DNA of 64,000 bases from Cokeromyces recurvatus (lineage: Eukaryota; Mucoromycota; Mucoromycetes; Mucorales; Mucoraceae): the NCBI RefSeq assembly GCF_025118155.1, contig NW_026251395.1, positions 558,001 through 622,000 on the forward strand, given 5' to 3'. The translations under genes were made by a program, and so were the position numbers. The notes beneath the pieces were generated by a model, which saw only the letters and a list, made by a program, of their open reading frames with translations, had not been told where the DNA came from and did no database searches. Positions 32,105 to 44,643 of the stretch are shown here, piece after piece (the first letter of the stretch is position 1; the number at the start of each line of letters is the position of its first letter).

Positions 32105-33537
32105 AATTAGTTAAGCATTATGATATATTTATATTATTACTCAATACCTTTTTCTTCAAATTCTATACCAGAATCATTTGAAAGTTGCTTTGTTTTATTT
32201 CTATCTTTAAGGTTGTTTTGTTGTTCGGACAGTTTCTCATCACTACTACTGTTCAAAATAATAGCAGTTTTATAAGTAGGTAAAACTAAGCGAGTAGCAT
32301 ATTGAATTGTGACTGTTTCTTCTTCCTCTTCTTCTTCTTCTTCCTCGTCTTCTTCTTCCTCTTTCTCCTCTTCCTCTTTCTCCTCTTCCTCTTTCTCCTC
32401 TTCCTCTTTCTCCTCTTCCTCTTTCTTCTCCTCTTCCTCTTCTTTTCCTTTTTTTTCTATTTCTGCTTCTGTTTCTATTTCTACTCCTTCTTTTTCTTCT
32501 TCTTCTATTACTACTGCTGCTTCCTCTTTACCATGTTGTTCTTCTAGTGTAAGCTCTTTTGCAATTGGATCATTAATAATCTTATTATTGGGGTATAAAT
32601 TGTCTATGGTAGTTATGCTTTGCTGCAAGTCATCATCCTCAGTAAGTAATAACATATTGTCTTTGTTCATTTCTTCATGATTTAATTTGTTACAAATGGA
32701 TGATGACTCTCGACTATTAGGAAATGGTTCAGATATGTTTGTATCCTTGTTAGTTTCTTGAAGAAGGTCAACTTCAGTAGTAATCCTAGACCTTCCCGCT
32801 GACTGGTCTTCTTCTTCTTCTGTTTCCTTTTTATTACATGACGATAGTAAGTTTTGCTCAGATTGGCTGATAATAGGTGTACTTTCATGATTGACAACTG
32901 AGGTATTAGTAGTAGGATGAGGCACAAGTGCAGACATACTTTTCTTTTTCTCCAACTTTTTAAATAAGGGGTTATTTTTGACAGCGGATTTTTTAACTAG
33001 TTGAGCCACCTCCAGTTGTCTTTTTTGCTTTCCTAATCCAACTACGACTTCTTCTGTCAAAAGTACTTTTTTTTGTGTCTCCTTAACCCTCCCCTTTCGG
33101 AAAAAACGGCCGTCTGACTTTTGTCGGTCCAAGGTAATATCTAATAATTTTTTATTTTTATAATCGTTGTTTGAAGTTACTACAATATTGTTACTACTAT
33201 TACTAGAGGAGGCTGATTCTTCTGCTAAATTTCGAAGTAACTGAAATTGATCTGGTGTACTATAGTTAGGCCTAATCGTTGTTTGTGATAGTTTTTGCTT
33301 TTCTGATGGTCGATGTAGATGATCAAGAATTGTTTGTGATGATGTGACATTCTTCGGTTCAAAGCCAAGATCATTAACAGGTGTAATAGATACACCTCTT
33401 TCAATTAATAATCGAATCATGGGTACATACTCTAGAAAGCAAACTAAATGTAAAGTTGAATTATTGCACTCTCCCCAAAATTGAGTATTGAGATCATGTA
33501 AAGAAGATCGCTTTTCATCATGTCAGTTTCCAAAAAA

Positions 33538-33574
<37 letters not shown>

Positions 33575-33894
33575 GAAAAACGTGTATAATACAATTTTCT
33601 TACCTTGACTAAATAGGTTAATAATTCTGATTTTTTTATTTCCTGACTATCCTCTCGATGATAAAGACAAATAAATTGAATAGCACTAAGAGGATAAAAG
33701 GATGAACCGAGATGCTTTATTTGTGTTAATTTTGTTTGTAGATGATTAATGTCATCCAATGTGTGGGGTATAGGAGTCCATAACAATTCAGGCTCTTGTT
33801 TTAAAAGTAAACGAACTTGAGTAAGGTTAATTTCAATAATGGCGCTTGTCCATTCAGCAAGTAGCTCTGACAGCAATTTGTTGGAAGTTACCAT
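30524..33894 (-). CDS. large protein with N-terminal ankyrin-like region and C-terminal anillin/Bud4-type C2 region
   Basis: Four exons (complement of 30524-30613, 30668-32067, 32148-33510, 33604-33894) join to 1047 aa. Near residues 100-150 an ankyrin-like unit is seen (STLHLVCFLEYVPMIRLLIE). The middle is disordered, with a 42-residue Glu/Lys tract of EEEEK units (encoded at 32324-32446) that may form a single alpha helix, and a short Gln run. The C-terminal part reads RGKLYLHVNGVQDILLPIP and later NFDVEMLYLPIPNNSKESS with PRSLREC. That fits the C2-like anillin homology region of Bud4/Int1/anillin scaffold proteins, which organise septins and the cleavage ring. In those proteins a PH domain follows; here the frame stops 20 residues later. 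The stop is 47 bp from the convergent VPS55 stop. Assignment rests on motif recall. Confidence 0.6.
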
Positions 33895-36800
33895 ACTACT
33901 TGTAGTACAAGCAATATATAAAGAAGAAAGAAAGAAAGAAAAAAAATGTAGCTGTAGTTTGTAGCAATGAAATAGATTTATAAATTAGTTTTTTTTATAT
34001 TCATATGTGTATGTATTATCGGACTTTGAAATTAGAGTAGCATTTAAAGCTTGTCCAGTCAATTTTAATATATTTCATCAAATTTGGGCAATTTCTTGAC
34101 TCCTTTATCATTCTTCTTAAAAAAAGAAATGAAAACATATATTGTTCCTTGGTTTCTCCTAAAAGAATTTCTATAGAGACGTTTTGCTTGGGAATTCTAC
34201 CTTTTTTTTTTCATGGTTAATCATAACAATGAATGACAGTATTCTTCATGATTACATTTTGTTAACTCTGTCTTTCAAATCTTCCCCCTTTTTTTTTTCT
34301 TTAATTTCTCTTCTATTTTTATCGGTAAGCCCTCATCGTAATGTCTTAACCACTCTTAGAGAATATTTAGAAGCCTTTTTCTATATGTATTTTATAAGTT
34401 TAGTTCATTTTTCTTTCTTTCTTCACACTTGTAAACTTTTGTCCTGTCTGGCGTTAGAAACATGTATCTATTTATAGTTTTATTAAATATATACCATTAT
34501 TTGATAATAAAAAAAAAGAGCTTTTGTCACGTTAGATATGTCTTGATAATTAAGTTATAAAAGACTTGTATTTAGGCCCTATTGTAGTAATATTTATTGC
34601 CTAATTAAATAATAAATAAAAAAAAACAATCTTTTTTTTGCTAATTCAATATAGTATGAAGTTTATTATTTAAAACTATTTGCCAAAGGAGAACTACAAT
34701 ATGAACAATGTTATTAGAGTAACAAGATGATTATCTCTTATAAGCTACTATATACGTTTATATGAATGCAAACAATAACATACGTTCGGATTGGCACTAA
34801 TGATGAATAATGCTTTGGGCCAATAATTCTTAGTCTTGATGACAGTTCCTGAAGAGTAAACTCCTAACTGTTAAATTCTAGCTTTTATTCATAACAAAAT
34901 AGAATATTAATCACATATGTACAGAATCTCATGGCCCTTTAGCATTTTACACAGACAAAAAGTACCAGTAAATAGATATACTTACATAAACTTAACAACC
35001 ACTAGTAGTTGTATACAAATATAATTTCATGATACATAAGAACGTTAACTATCAGAAAAATAGTTAACTAAATTATCAAGCTAGAATTTGTAAATCTTTA
35101 GTTAACAAGAAGGATAAAAACAATTCATATTATGTAATATGTGCATTCGGTATTAGACGCTGTATGTATCAGTGATTAAGCTATGGTTCATAATCTTAAT
35201 GACTTCCATAGTAGCCTAGCAAAGCGTAACTTGAATAAGAATGTCTAATAAAGAGATCGAGTAAAATTGTCTTTACTATATACATATATATGTATATGTG
35301 AATAGCCAGTATTTAATAATTAATCATCTTTATTTCTGAAACATACATTATGAAATTTTCGAAAATAAACGATATAGGTATTATTTGCAGATTTTCATAC
35401 TACTCAACAACTCCTAAGGTACGTGATCTAGACGACAAATCTACTACCTACGCTTTCACAATCAATTTCAGACCCTGTTTCCTTATCTCCGCCTGTAGAA
35501 CTTTATCAATCTGCTATCTTTTTTAGAAACTGATTATGGAACAAATACGATAACAAGCAGCTTTCAATATCATCTCTTGATGGCGACCAAGAATACTCTA
35601 GTTTCTAATAATTCAATCATCTAGTCCAACTCTACCCATACTACAAGCCTTACAAGAGAATACCCACACTAATTTGAAAAAAAAAGGGGGAGGAGGCAAA
35701 TCATATAAATACATTATGCTTGTTTAGAAAATATCTGTTTATGATATAGTAAACTTCTAGATTCATAAAAAAAATAGATTTTATGAATCATTGTGTGTTT
35801 ATTGATAAGGCTAGATTCAATAGAAATATGCACCTCTCTTATGGTTGGTGTAAAATAGGATAGGAACACCTTGCAAAATCAAAGTTGAAATAAAAAGTAC
35901 CAAACGTCAGTAACCTAGATGCCATTTGCAAAGATGGTTTTATTACTCTTTCACGAAAGGAAAATATCACTACAGCAACAACAAACTGATGATATGCTAG
36001 CTGTAAAAAAAGAAAAGGCACAACTAGTAACGACTTTTTTTGGAATCCATAGAGCAAGTCCTTACTACGCTTGATGTAGCTACTATGAATGATAAGTATC
36101 TGATGCTTGATAACACATCCATTCACAAGGCTAGCCTTGTTATCATGATCATCATAAAAAAGAGCTCAATTACCATAATACAGTAATAAGAAAGCGTACA
36201 ACCTAACTATTTAAAATGCATAAACTGCCAAAAAAAAAAAGCATTCCACAACAAAGCTAAAAGGGAACATTTTGTAAAATTGTAAGAAACAAAAAGCGTC
36301 TAGATTATGTGTGTGTCTAAAAGTAAAAATAAAACTGTTATATAAAATGACATTTTTTATATTATTGATAGCTTATCTACTCTTATTCTTTTGGAGAATG
36401 TATGAACATCATGCTCTTTCGTGTAACTGCATTTAACTAGTTTTGGCTTAATTACTTTACAAGAATGCTCAATATATTCACATGAATATTTATACATATA
36501 AAAAAAGTAAACACACTTCTTACTTTCTTACTTTCTTGCTTACTTTCAAAGAAGACAGTAATGCTTTACTACATTCAAATAAAAGGCAAAACTTATCTCT
36601 AAAGTATTAAAAAGAAAAGAGAAAAAAAAAGAAAAGGAGAAAGGCAGGAGAGAAGATTTAACGCAAAGTGAATTAAAAACAAAAAAAATATGCTAAAATT
36701 AAACTTTAATAACTTCTCCTTCTTTTCGTTTATTTTTTTTCTCCTGAATTTTACTATAAAAAAAAAGTACATTTTTCGTTTTTTTTCCCTTTTTTTCTCT

Positions 36801-38779
36801 TTTCTTTTCTTTAGCTTTTTTTTATTTTTCCTATTCTTCTTTATTTTTACTTGAAACTATGGGTAGACATTGTCAGGGTTATGAAGTGTGCTCAAGTCAC
36901 ATAGCTTGGCTTACTTGAGTTTGTAGAACTGTCCGTTTATAACATGGCTAAAGGAGAGGGCCTAGACTCTCTTTTGGTTACTACATGCATATCCGCCTTC
37001 ACCTTGGGTTATTGCAACCTTAGATAATTGATGGGACCTTATCGAATTTTGACTGCTCAAGTTTGATTTATTTCCAAAGGAGGAGGGAAATAAAAAGGAT
37101 ACTTGGGGTTGGAAATTGTAAACCTGTTCCTTTTTTAGGGAGATTAGCGTACTCTTTGTCTGCACCATTGAAAGGGCTTATCTCAAGGTTTAGTTTTTCT
37201 GTTTTTCTTTTTGGAGGTTTTTCCTTCTTTTTATTTTTATCTAGTTGCTGTTTATAAAATAAAAATAGATAAGGATGCACAGCTTACGTTTCTGACCGTG
37301 GTTTTTTCATCTATTCATTTAGGTGAAGAATCCCAACTTGTATTTACTGTTAAGTCAAAAGTAGATGCTAGGGGTCAAAGAAGGGACATTCTCAGGTAAA
37401 CAATAGTCAGGTCGTGCACTTTATATATCTGGATTCCTTCCACTTCGCCACGCTACAGGTCAGAATGTTTAGCCCGGCTTCCAGTAAAACTTACATCCAA
37501 CTGTATTTTTTATTGGGGTAGGAAGTGAGGAATCCTATCTTTTTCTTCTAGCAAGGCTTGGGCCAGGTTGGTACTTTGCCAAGTGTCTACTAGTTGAAAT
37601 TGGACGTTTATCTTTCAAGTAGAAATTTAGAGGGAGAAGAAAAATTACAGCCCGTATCAATTTGTGTATGGGTTGTAATATTATTTTTGGGATTAGATAT
37701 GCTTTCACCTTCTCGTGGTTAATCCTGTTAGTATCAAGTCTCTTTTAAAGAGATTTGAGAACTAAGAAAAGCATCTTTTTTTATAATATCAATAAAAATG
37801 AAAAAAAAAAAATAATTTAATAAAATCGTGTTCTATAATAAAGTTGATTCTCTAATAATATTTAATAATTAAGCGTATATAAAAAAGTGGTGAAAGACTA
37901 TAATAGCACAGTGTATAAATATTAAAAAGATTATTGTATATTTTTTTCTAAGATTTCTTTCCTCTCAAGGTAAATTCTATATGGTTAAATAAATCCAGCA
38001 TCACTAGAATGTACATTGTCAGAATAAGACTAAAACTAGCCAACATTCATAATGAGCATTCATAATCTTATTGCTGTACAAAAGACTGTTCATCTTTAGG
38101 GTATAACTTGAAGTTGTTTCAAGCCTTGCCATCATAAATATCCATTATTTAAACTGGAAATAAACTAACTTTAGTGTTTTTTTTTTAACATAATTTTCTC
38201 CAAGGAAAATTTTCTTTGGGTATTGAGTAGTAAGGACTGAAGGGAGGTTTGACCGATTCATCGAAAAGAAGTTGTTGAAATATCTCAGCCTTTGCAAAGG
38301 AACCTTATTTTTTTTTAATTATAAAATTTTCCATAAAGATAAATCCTTTACTCCTCCATATCGTATCTACGGATGGTATAATGTCACTTGATACAAGAAA
38401 CGTATTCTTGAAGTCTATCATGAAAACAAAAAAAGGTTGCCATTTGACATCACTTGTAAAACGTAACAATACTGTTAGATACAGTCTTTTAGTGCAATAT
38501 TAATGAAGGTCATTATTGTTTTGAGATTCTTGTCGATTATATATTGCTCTTGGATGAGCATTGACTTCATCATAAAGAATATAAAGGGTAATTGCTCCTT
38601 CAGTGAATTTGTCTCATTATATGGATTATTTAGAGGAAAATACAAATGATGTGAACATACATTTAATAAGAAACTACTGCCATCTTTCATTATGTACGAT
38701 GCTTCTTACTATTCGATAATTTATATGTTAATGCACTCACTATTTATTGCTAACTTAAACCCTTCTATGATACTAGACT

Positions 38780-38823
<44 letters not shown>

Positions 38824-41027
38824 CGGCAAAATTGATCTGTGACAGCTTCAACTGTTATGGTTGGTTCATTAGCTAACATTTCAAAAATAAAGACAGTATG
38901 TATGTCCTCAAGTATCAATTTTCGGCCCTTGTGCTCTTTGGGTATCAGGGATACCTACTTGGTCAGAATTGTTTGTCGTTTTGTTTCATTTTTTTTGATC
39001 TTGCTTACGACTTTTAACTTTGAAAGTTCTACCTTCATAGCCGCTTCTCTAATGAATAGGTGTTCAAATTCCTGCATTAAATTAATCAGGTTCACCACCT
39101 TTAGTTCATTTTTTTTTGTTATATATGATCCTTACATTTTTGTAACAGTTGTCGAAGTTCTTTGGGAGGTACACTGTTTTGTTTTTTTTCATTTTTTCTT
39201 GAAATGGCCCACTTTTTTTTATGGTCCAACCTATTTTCTTTAGCTGTAAATAAAGTAATTTTTTTTCTGTTGTGTGTATGTTGGTCTCCTTCACATTTTT
39301 TTTTTTTTACAATTGTTATATGGCCATCATAACTAGAGAGCAGGCACGCTATATGCTTCATTGTGCACCCTACAATGACGAAAATGTCAAAAAGTGCACT
39401 CAAATGGTTGATAATTTAGAAGACTTAGAAATCTGTTATATGGAAGATCCGATGGAGTCTATAATTATTTCGGATTTCAAGATCAATAGCTAGCCTTTCC
39501 GTCATTAAAAGATAAGATTATACTAGCAAAAGAGGATTGGAGTCTGTTGTTATAGTAAATGAAGATAGCAATCGTTCTCTTCTTGGTAAAAGCTTAACTT
39601 TTATTTCTTTTTAAAGCAGAAATATTCGATCTTAATTTGTGTAGTTAACTGTGTTCAAGCAATTGAGTTCATAAATTCAGTGTACCTTCCATGTGATCCA
39701 ATAAACCCAGAGGTTTATGAGTGCCGGAAAGTCAAAATGAAAGATATACTAGCGTTGTTACAGAAGAACTCCAATTAATTTGACGAAGAAAAATGTAAGC
39801 AGTTTAGGAAAGTGGCTCAAATCACCAACGGTCAGTCTTTTGGATGCCCTAGACATTAAAAAGGACACTTGATACGAATAGTGATGAAAGCGAAATGTCT
39901 CGATTTCGAAAACTATATGTAATCCAAGTCCAAGAATGAATTCATAAGTAGGTCCAAATTTAACTTTAAAACTTAATAAAATCGACAGTCCTAAAAAAAA
40001 AAAGAAAACTGTTGTATAATCGGCTATGCACACAAATCAAATGGGACTGAACATATAAAAGAAGTTGGGGGGGTAAGCTTGCTGAAGCAAATGGGTATCA
40101 GATTAAAATCAAGGTCACTAGTAGAACGTGTTCTTGTTTCTTACAGTTGTAAAGCCAACAACTGTCTTCATGAGCACGATCTAATAAAACAAGAAAGGAT
40201 AATAATAGAATTACAGGCTGATGGTGGTACAGCAGGTAAGATTATTTAAACCTGTTTAACATTCAAGAATCATAACCTCCTCTAGACATGTTACAATTTG
40301 TGAATACCTCCTCCAAAAAAAAAAAACTTCTCTAACATTTACTCATTGTTGATAGAATAAAAATAAGAAAAGACTTGGAAGTTCTGTTGTGCAAGAGTAT
40401 GCAAATATGATTGATAATATTGCAAATGAGGTATGTACAGAGTTCAAAAACAAAGAAGTTATGTTCACGCATCTTCCTTCCTTGTTTGTAGTCTTAAAGA
40501 TCAAATTAAATCTCACAATTAACTAATTCTTATTTTCCTTATCAATACACTTTTTGATAATCCTTTTTTTTTTTAAGTGCAAAAGATAAGGAAAGAGAAA
40601 ACAGAAAAGACGAGTATGTGAAAACTCTGTATAGTTTATATGTTGTTTTTGCATGGTGAGTGATATTAATAGAAGTATGATTTAGATACATGAATACTAG
40701 TATAATAAAGTATTATGTGTAAATATTGTCTATAAATATATGGTAAGTCTTCATATTACCGGCGCAGTTCACTTGTAACTAACACTATGTCTTCTGATAT
40801 CTAGATAATACTTTTTTACATGTACAGACTTTCAGCAACAAACAATATGTGTTTGTAAAGGGAAAGGTGCCTTTTGCCGTTATATTTCAACGCTACCAAT
40901 TCGTTTGTGAATCCTTTTTTTTTTTTTTTTTGATTCTGTTAAAGATTTTAATAACATCATGGAAGTGCGTACTTTATTGTATTGTTCAATGTAGTTCATA
41001 CTGTTAATTCTGAAGTGAGGAAAAGGG
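33895..41027. other. gene-poor, repeat-rich region, part 1
   Basis: No intact gene is supported over about 7 kb. Short frames exist (34184-34477, 35839-36126, 39316-39493), but none shows a recognisable domain. A moderately less AT-rich patch lies at 36860-37680 and contains no identifiable RNA or protein gene. A 43-nt T run occurs at 38781-38823, and transposase-like coding debris lies around 38840-39100 on the minus strand. A small hairpin with 11-bp arms is seen at 35760-35789. Confidence 0.5.
38826..39080 (-). pseudogene. possible decayed transposase N-terminal fragment
   Basis: On the minus strand the sequence reads PKEHKGRKLILEDIHTVF and then LANEPTITVEAVTDQFC, which resembles the second helix-turn-helix region of Tc1-like transposases. 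It is interrupted by stops upstream and runs into the long A/T homopolymer at 38781-38823 downstream. No catalytic DDE motif is visible nearby. The similarity is from general pattern memory and is weak. Confidence 0.3.
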
Positions 41028-41256
41028 TGTCGTGAGCTAACCTTATAATGTTATATTTCTTATTTAAACAAGTAGAACATAGTATTATTATTCAAGAAAT
41101 TTTATCTAGATTCCCTTGAAACTGTCGTAATTTACTTTATCAAATAATATTAAAAGCTTCTAACACTTCATTAACTGTAACATATTGTATTCGGTCGTTA
41201 ACTAACACTTTTCTGATTCACATCTTATCTTAGACCTCTTTAACAATTCTTATAAA
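41028..41256 (+). repeat. interspersed repeat copy A, possible solo LTR
   Basis: The sequence starts TGTCGTGAGCTAACC and shares blocks with copy B at 43287-43504, including TATCTAGATTCCC, TTCTAACACTTCATTA and AGACCTCTTTAACAATTCTT. The two copies are in the same orientation and clearly diverged. A TG start fits an LTR, but no certain CA end or target duplication was found. Confidence 0.55.
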
Positions 41257-41790
41257 GAATGATTTTAAGCACAACATCAGGGAGACTAGGCTTATCAAAT
41301 ACCCCTTTGTGGGGAAATAGTAGTATTTTGTACAAATGAAATGCAAATTAGTTGCCTAAATAGGAAAAAGAAAGTTGATGAGAATATAAACAAAAAAGTA
41401 AAAAGAAAAGACATTTATCTTATTTACTTTTCTTTTCTTTTCTTTAACATAAACACATTTTATATAGTCATAAAGAAGATATAAAATTGACAACATTTTA
41501 CTATTCTACACATTGTTACTTTTTATAAGAAAGGAAGAAAATTAAATAATGTAACTGTATTAAATGTGGGGTAACACATATTCTTATCGATTTCATATGA
41601 TTGTGACTGTAATTTACAACAACAACCTCCTTATTCTTATAAAAAAGTAGATATTCAAAGTTATTTTTTCTTCTTTTTCTTCTTTATTATTACTATTTCT
41701 TTTGTAGGTAAGTCATTAAATAATACTATTTTATTCTTCTTCTTCTTCCCTGCCCTAGGAGGAAATTCTTTTTCTCATAGTTACCACTTA

Positions 41791-41884
41791 TGTAACGCCC
41801 TCTGAATCAACAAGATACCCTACAATGTCCTCCTAATTCAAGGAGGGCAAGATAGGGTGTCTTGTTGATTCAGAGGGCGTTACA
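41791..41884. mobile_element. 94-bp palindromic MITE with TA target duplication
   Basis: Arms at 41791-41822 and 41853-41884 are 32 bp each and match as inverted repeats with one mismatch, beginning TGTAACGCCCTCTGAATCAA. The centre also pairs in part (CCTCC with GGAGG). TA flanks both sides (41789-41790 and 41885-41886), the signature of Tc1/mariner-type insertion. The element has no coding capacity and would fold into a single hairpin. Confidence 0.75.
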
Positions 41885-43286
41885 TATTGTGCTAGCTATG
41901 GGTTTTTTCTAACCTCCTAGTAAAAATAAAAAATACAAGAACAAAGAAGGTGCAACGAATCCTAGCCTCCACGCGGCCACCTTTGGACTGCAGTAAATAT
42001 TATTATTTTTACTGTTGACGAATTGGGGATTCACTTTTTTTATATGAAATAAAAATGAAAATAAAATACAATAAATAAATATCTCTTTTCTTACGCGTCT
42101 TTTAATAATCTTGTGCTTTTTCTTTTTTCTCTAAGAAAATATATTAACTATTGTTTGTATAATAAAATACCTTTTTGCTCTAAATTGACTTTAAGAAGTA
42201 TAAAAACAAGTAGAGAAGTTATAACATAAAAAATAGAGGAAATATAAAATGTGGTGTAGTAGTGACTATGTAAACTATTAACTAATATCTTATCAGAGAA
42301 ACTATCATGATTATTTTTCTTCCTTTACAATCAAATTATTATTTTTTTAAATTAACTAAGATGAGTACTAAATATTAAAGATATTGAGTACTTAATAGAA
42401 AACTTATATTTCTTTTATGTATACATATTTCTTTTTTTTTTTTGAAATCCCATTCATTTAAAGCTTTTAAATGATTTAATAATGAAAGGTTTTTTTTTGG
42501 TTCTAGTGAAACTACTTCAAAATGGGGGGTGGATATTTTAAGCAAGCTATATCGAATGTAGAAACAATTTTTGATTCTTTTCTCAAGCGACCTATTTCTC
42601 AATGACAGTCATCAGCAAACGAAGGTAAATGATGTTCTAATGTCCCTTATTAATCTTCTTCTTTCTTTCTTTATTATGATAACGAGCATTACTTTGCACT
42701 AGATTTCTACTGAAAAGAAGTATGAGTATATTAACATCATTAGGATTATAAAAAAAAAGAATCTGCATATTTAATTGTTAAACGACTTTAATACCATTAC
42801 TGAAATACAGTGTACATAAAAGAAAGAAAGAAAGAGAACGCTACAGCAAGAGTACTTTAAAGAAGATGTATTTGATATACCTAATAATAATGTAAATTTA
42901 ACGTGCCAAAGAATTTAAGTGTGTTTGATATTTCTGCTATGCTCTCTAAGAGAAAGTAAACAAACATAATAAGTAGCCCATTACCTGTACATATATACAC
43001 ATATACTCTTCGGTAATGACTATATAAACCTTTCTTTTTTTTTCTTTTCTGACAAGCATATGAAATATGTTTGATCCAAACAATATGACAGAAATCAATC
43101 TAAATACGATGTGCTATAATTAAGCTGATAAGATGACTAATCATTGTATGAAATGGACGCATGCAGTTAGCTTTTGTTATAACCAATTAGCAAATATTAT
43201 TCATGGTAACCCTTTTGAGAGAATAGACACTTTCAATAGCGGTAATGTGCACTTTGTTTCCTTTCTAAAAAAATAATAATACATAT
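41885..43286. other. non-coding stretch in the gene-poor region
   Basis: AT-rich DNA with no supported gene. One minus-strand frame at 42375-42602 has no recognisable features. GAAA-type microsatellites occur near 42821-42836. Confidence 0.5.
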
Positions 43287-43504
43287 TGTCATAAGCTGAC
43301 TTATAATGTCATGTTCCTTGATTAAACAAGCGGGTCAAGGGATTCTATCTAGATTCCCCTGAAACTCTCTTGATCCACTCCATCAAACAATATTAAAACT
43401 TCTAACACTTCATTATCTATCTTTAACATATCTTATTTGGTCGTAACTAACATTTTTTTCTTATTCATATCTTATCTCAGACCTCTTTAACAATTCTTAT
43501 AAAT
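43287..43504 (+). repeat. interspersed repeat copy B, possible solo LTR
   Basis: The sequence starts TGTCATAAGCTGAC and is the second, diverged copy of the repeat at 41028-41256. Conserved blocks include TTAAACAAG, TATCTAGATTCCC, CTTCTAACACTTCATTA and AGACCTCTTTAACAATTCTT. The two copies are about 2.2 kb apart in the same orientation. They could be the two LTRs of one decayed element, but no gag or pol remnant was recognised between them. Confidence 0.55.
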
Positions 43505-43639
43505 ATTCATCAATTTAAATTCATAAATAAAAATGATTGACTTTAGAACCATTGTTCGCTCTCATTGACTTTTTTTTTTTTGTCTTTTTATTAATTTTAT
43601 TTGATATTTTACAAGTAATATCACACACCTTTACCCTCA

Positions 43640-44047
43640 ACAAATCAAGACAATACCAGAGGCAACGAGGACAGCAACAACGACAGTGAATGAACATTCA
43701 ATGGTACCAATGTGACAAATCTATTTAGACAATACCAGCATAAAATTACAACCCAAGTAGTGGACAAGAGTTCATTTCAAGCAGAATCTGACCTCCAAGA
43801 ATTATTTGCCCCGTCCAACATTCTCTTTCTAGCATCCAATCAACATAGCGACTTGAAAGTGCAAGTCTTTGGATGCCAGATTATCAACTCTCTTTGCCAT
43901 GCTATCATCAATCGATTTATGAACAATTTGGAGGTGGATTTCTCAACGCAAGAGGTATCTGATTTAGCGGTCATTGTGGATAATATTCAAACCGTAAAGA
44001 AGTTGACCATTGATGCCTGTTATAATTGTAGTAGTCTATACAACTAA
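43640..44047 (+). pseudogene. fragment of an unidentified protein-coding sequence with an in-frame stop
   Basis: An open stretch from 43712 (a GTG codon) to the TAA at 44045 encodes about 110 residues with normal composition (QESDLQELFAPSNILFLAS, VFGCQIINSLCHAI, VDFSTQEVSDLAVIVDNIQ). The same frame continues upstream as NTRGNEDSNNDSE but is cut by a TGA near 43690. There is no ATG. It lies in the repeat-rich region, so it is more likely decayed mobile-element or duplicated gene DNA than a live gene. I do not recognise the family. Confidence 0.35.
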
Positions 44048-44602
44048 GTTTATAGAAATCAATTATCATCTATTTAATGATAAATAGGTTATTCAGATAA
44101 AACTAGTGTATTGTACTTCACAGCATAATATTCATTCTATATTCATTTTTTGATAACAGTCATTGTTAGAGTGTTTGAGCATTAAAAAACAACTATATAC
44201 ACTGTATTATGTAATAATAAGAATTCAATAGGTTTATGACTGTTATATGAAGTTACATAATTATTTATACAAGTCATACATATTATATATACATCTATAA
44301 TATTAACTACTGTTATGTAATAACATCTCAGAGGATGGTAATAACAGTAGCATATAAATAATTGGTAGTGGTTATAGCTGGAATATTCACCATGAATTAA
44401 TTTTAACGCGTTGCTTACCCCAGAAATAATAATTAGGTATATTTTTTAGTAACAGCGACAGCTCAGAGAGAATAAAGATAAAAATAAATCTTATTAAAAG
44501 CAGAATTGTTCAGAGACAAGATTTACACTGACAACATTTACACATAATGCTTTATTATACCAGTATTCACTTATCCAAATCATACTTCTATTAATATCAC
44601 TT

Positions 44603-44643
<41 letters not shown>

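Noticed and set aside
32302..32680. Phe- or Ser-rich plus-strand frames
   Set aside because: They are shadows of the Glu/Lys repeat of the minus-strand anillin-like gene.
35760..35789. Small hairpin with 11-bp arms
   Set aside because: Such short AT-rich inverted repeats are expected by chance in this sequence, and no target duplication flanks it.
35839..36126. 95-residue minus-strand frame
   Set aside because: It is hydrophobic-rich with no recognisable domain and sits in the gene-poor tract. A chance frame is as likely.
36860..37680. Less AT-rich patch that might be a structural RNA or mitochondrial insert
   Set aside because: I found no motif of 5S, U-snRNA, SRP or RNase P RNA and no mitochondrial coding sequence, so I left it unassigned.
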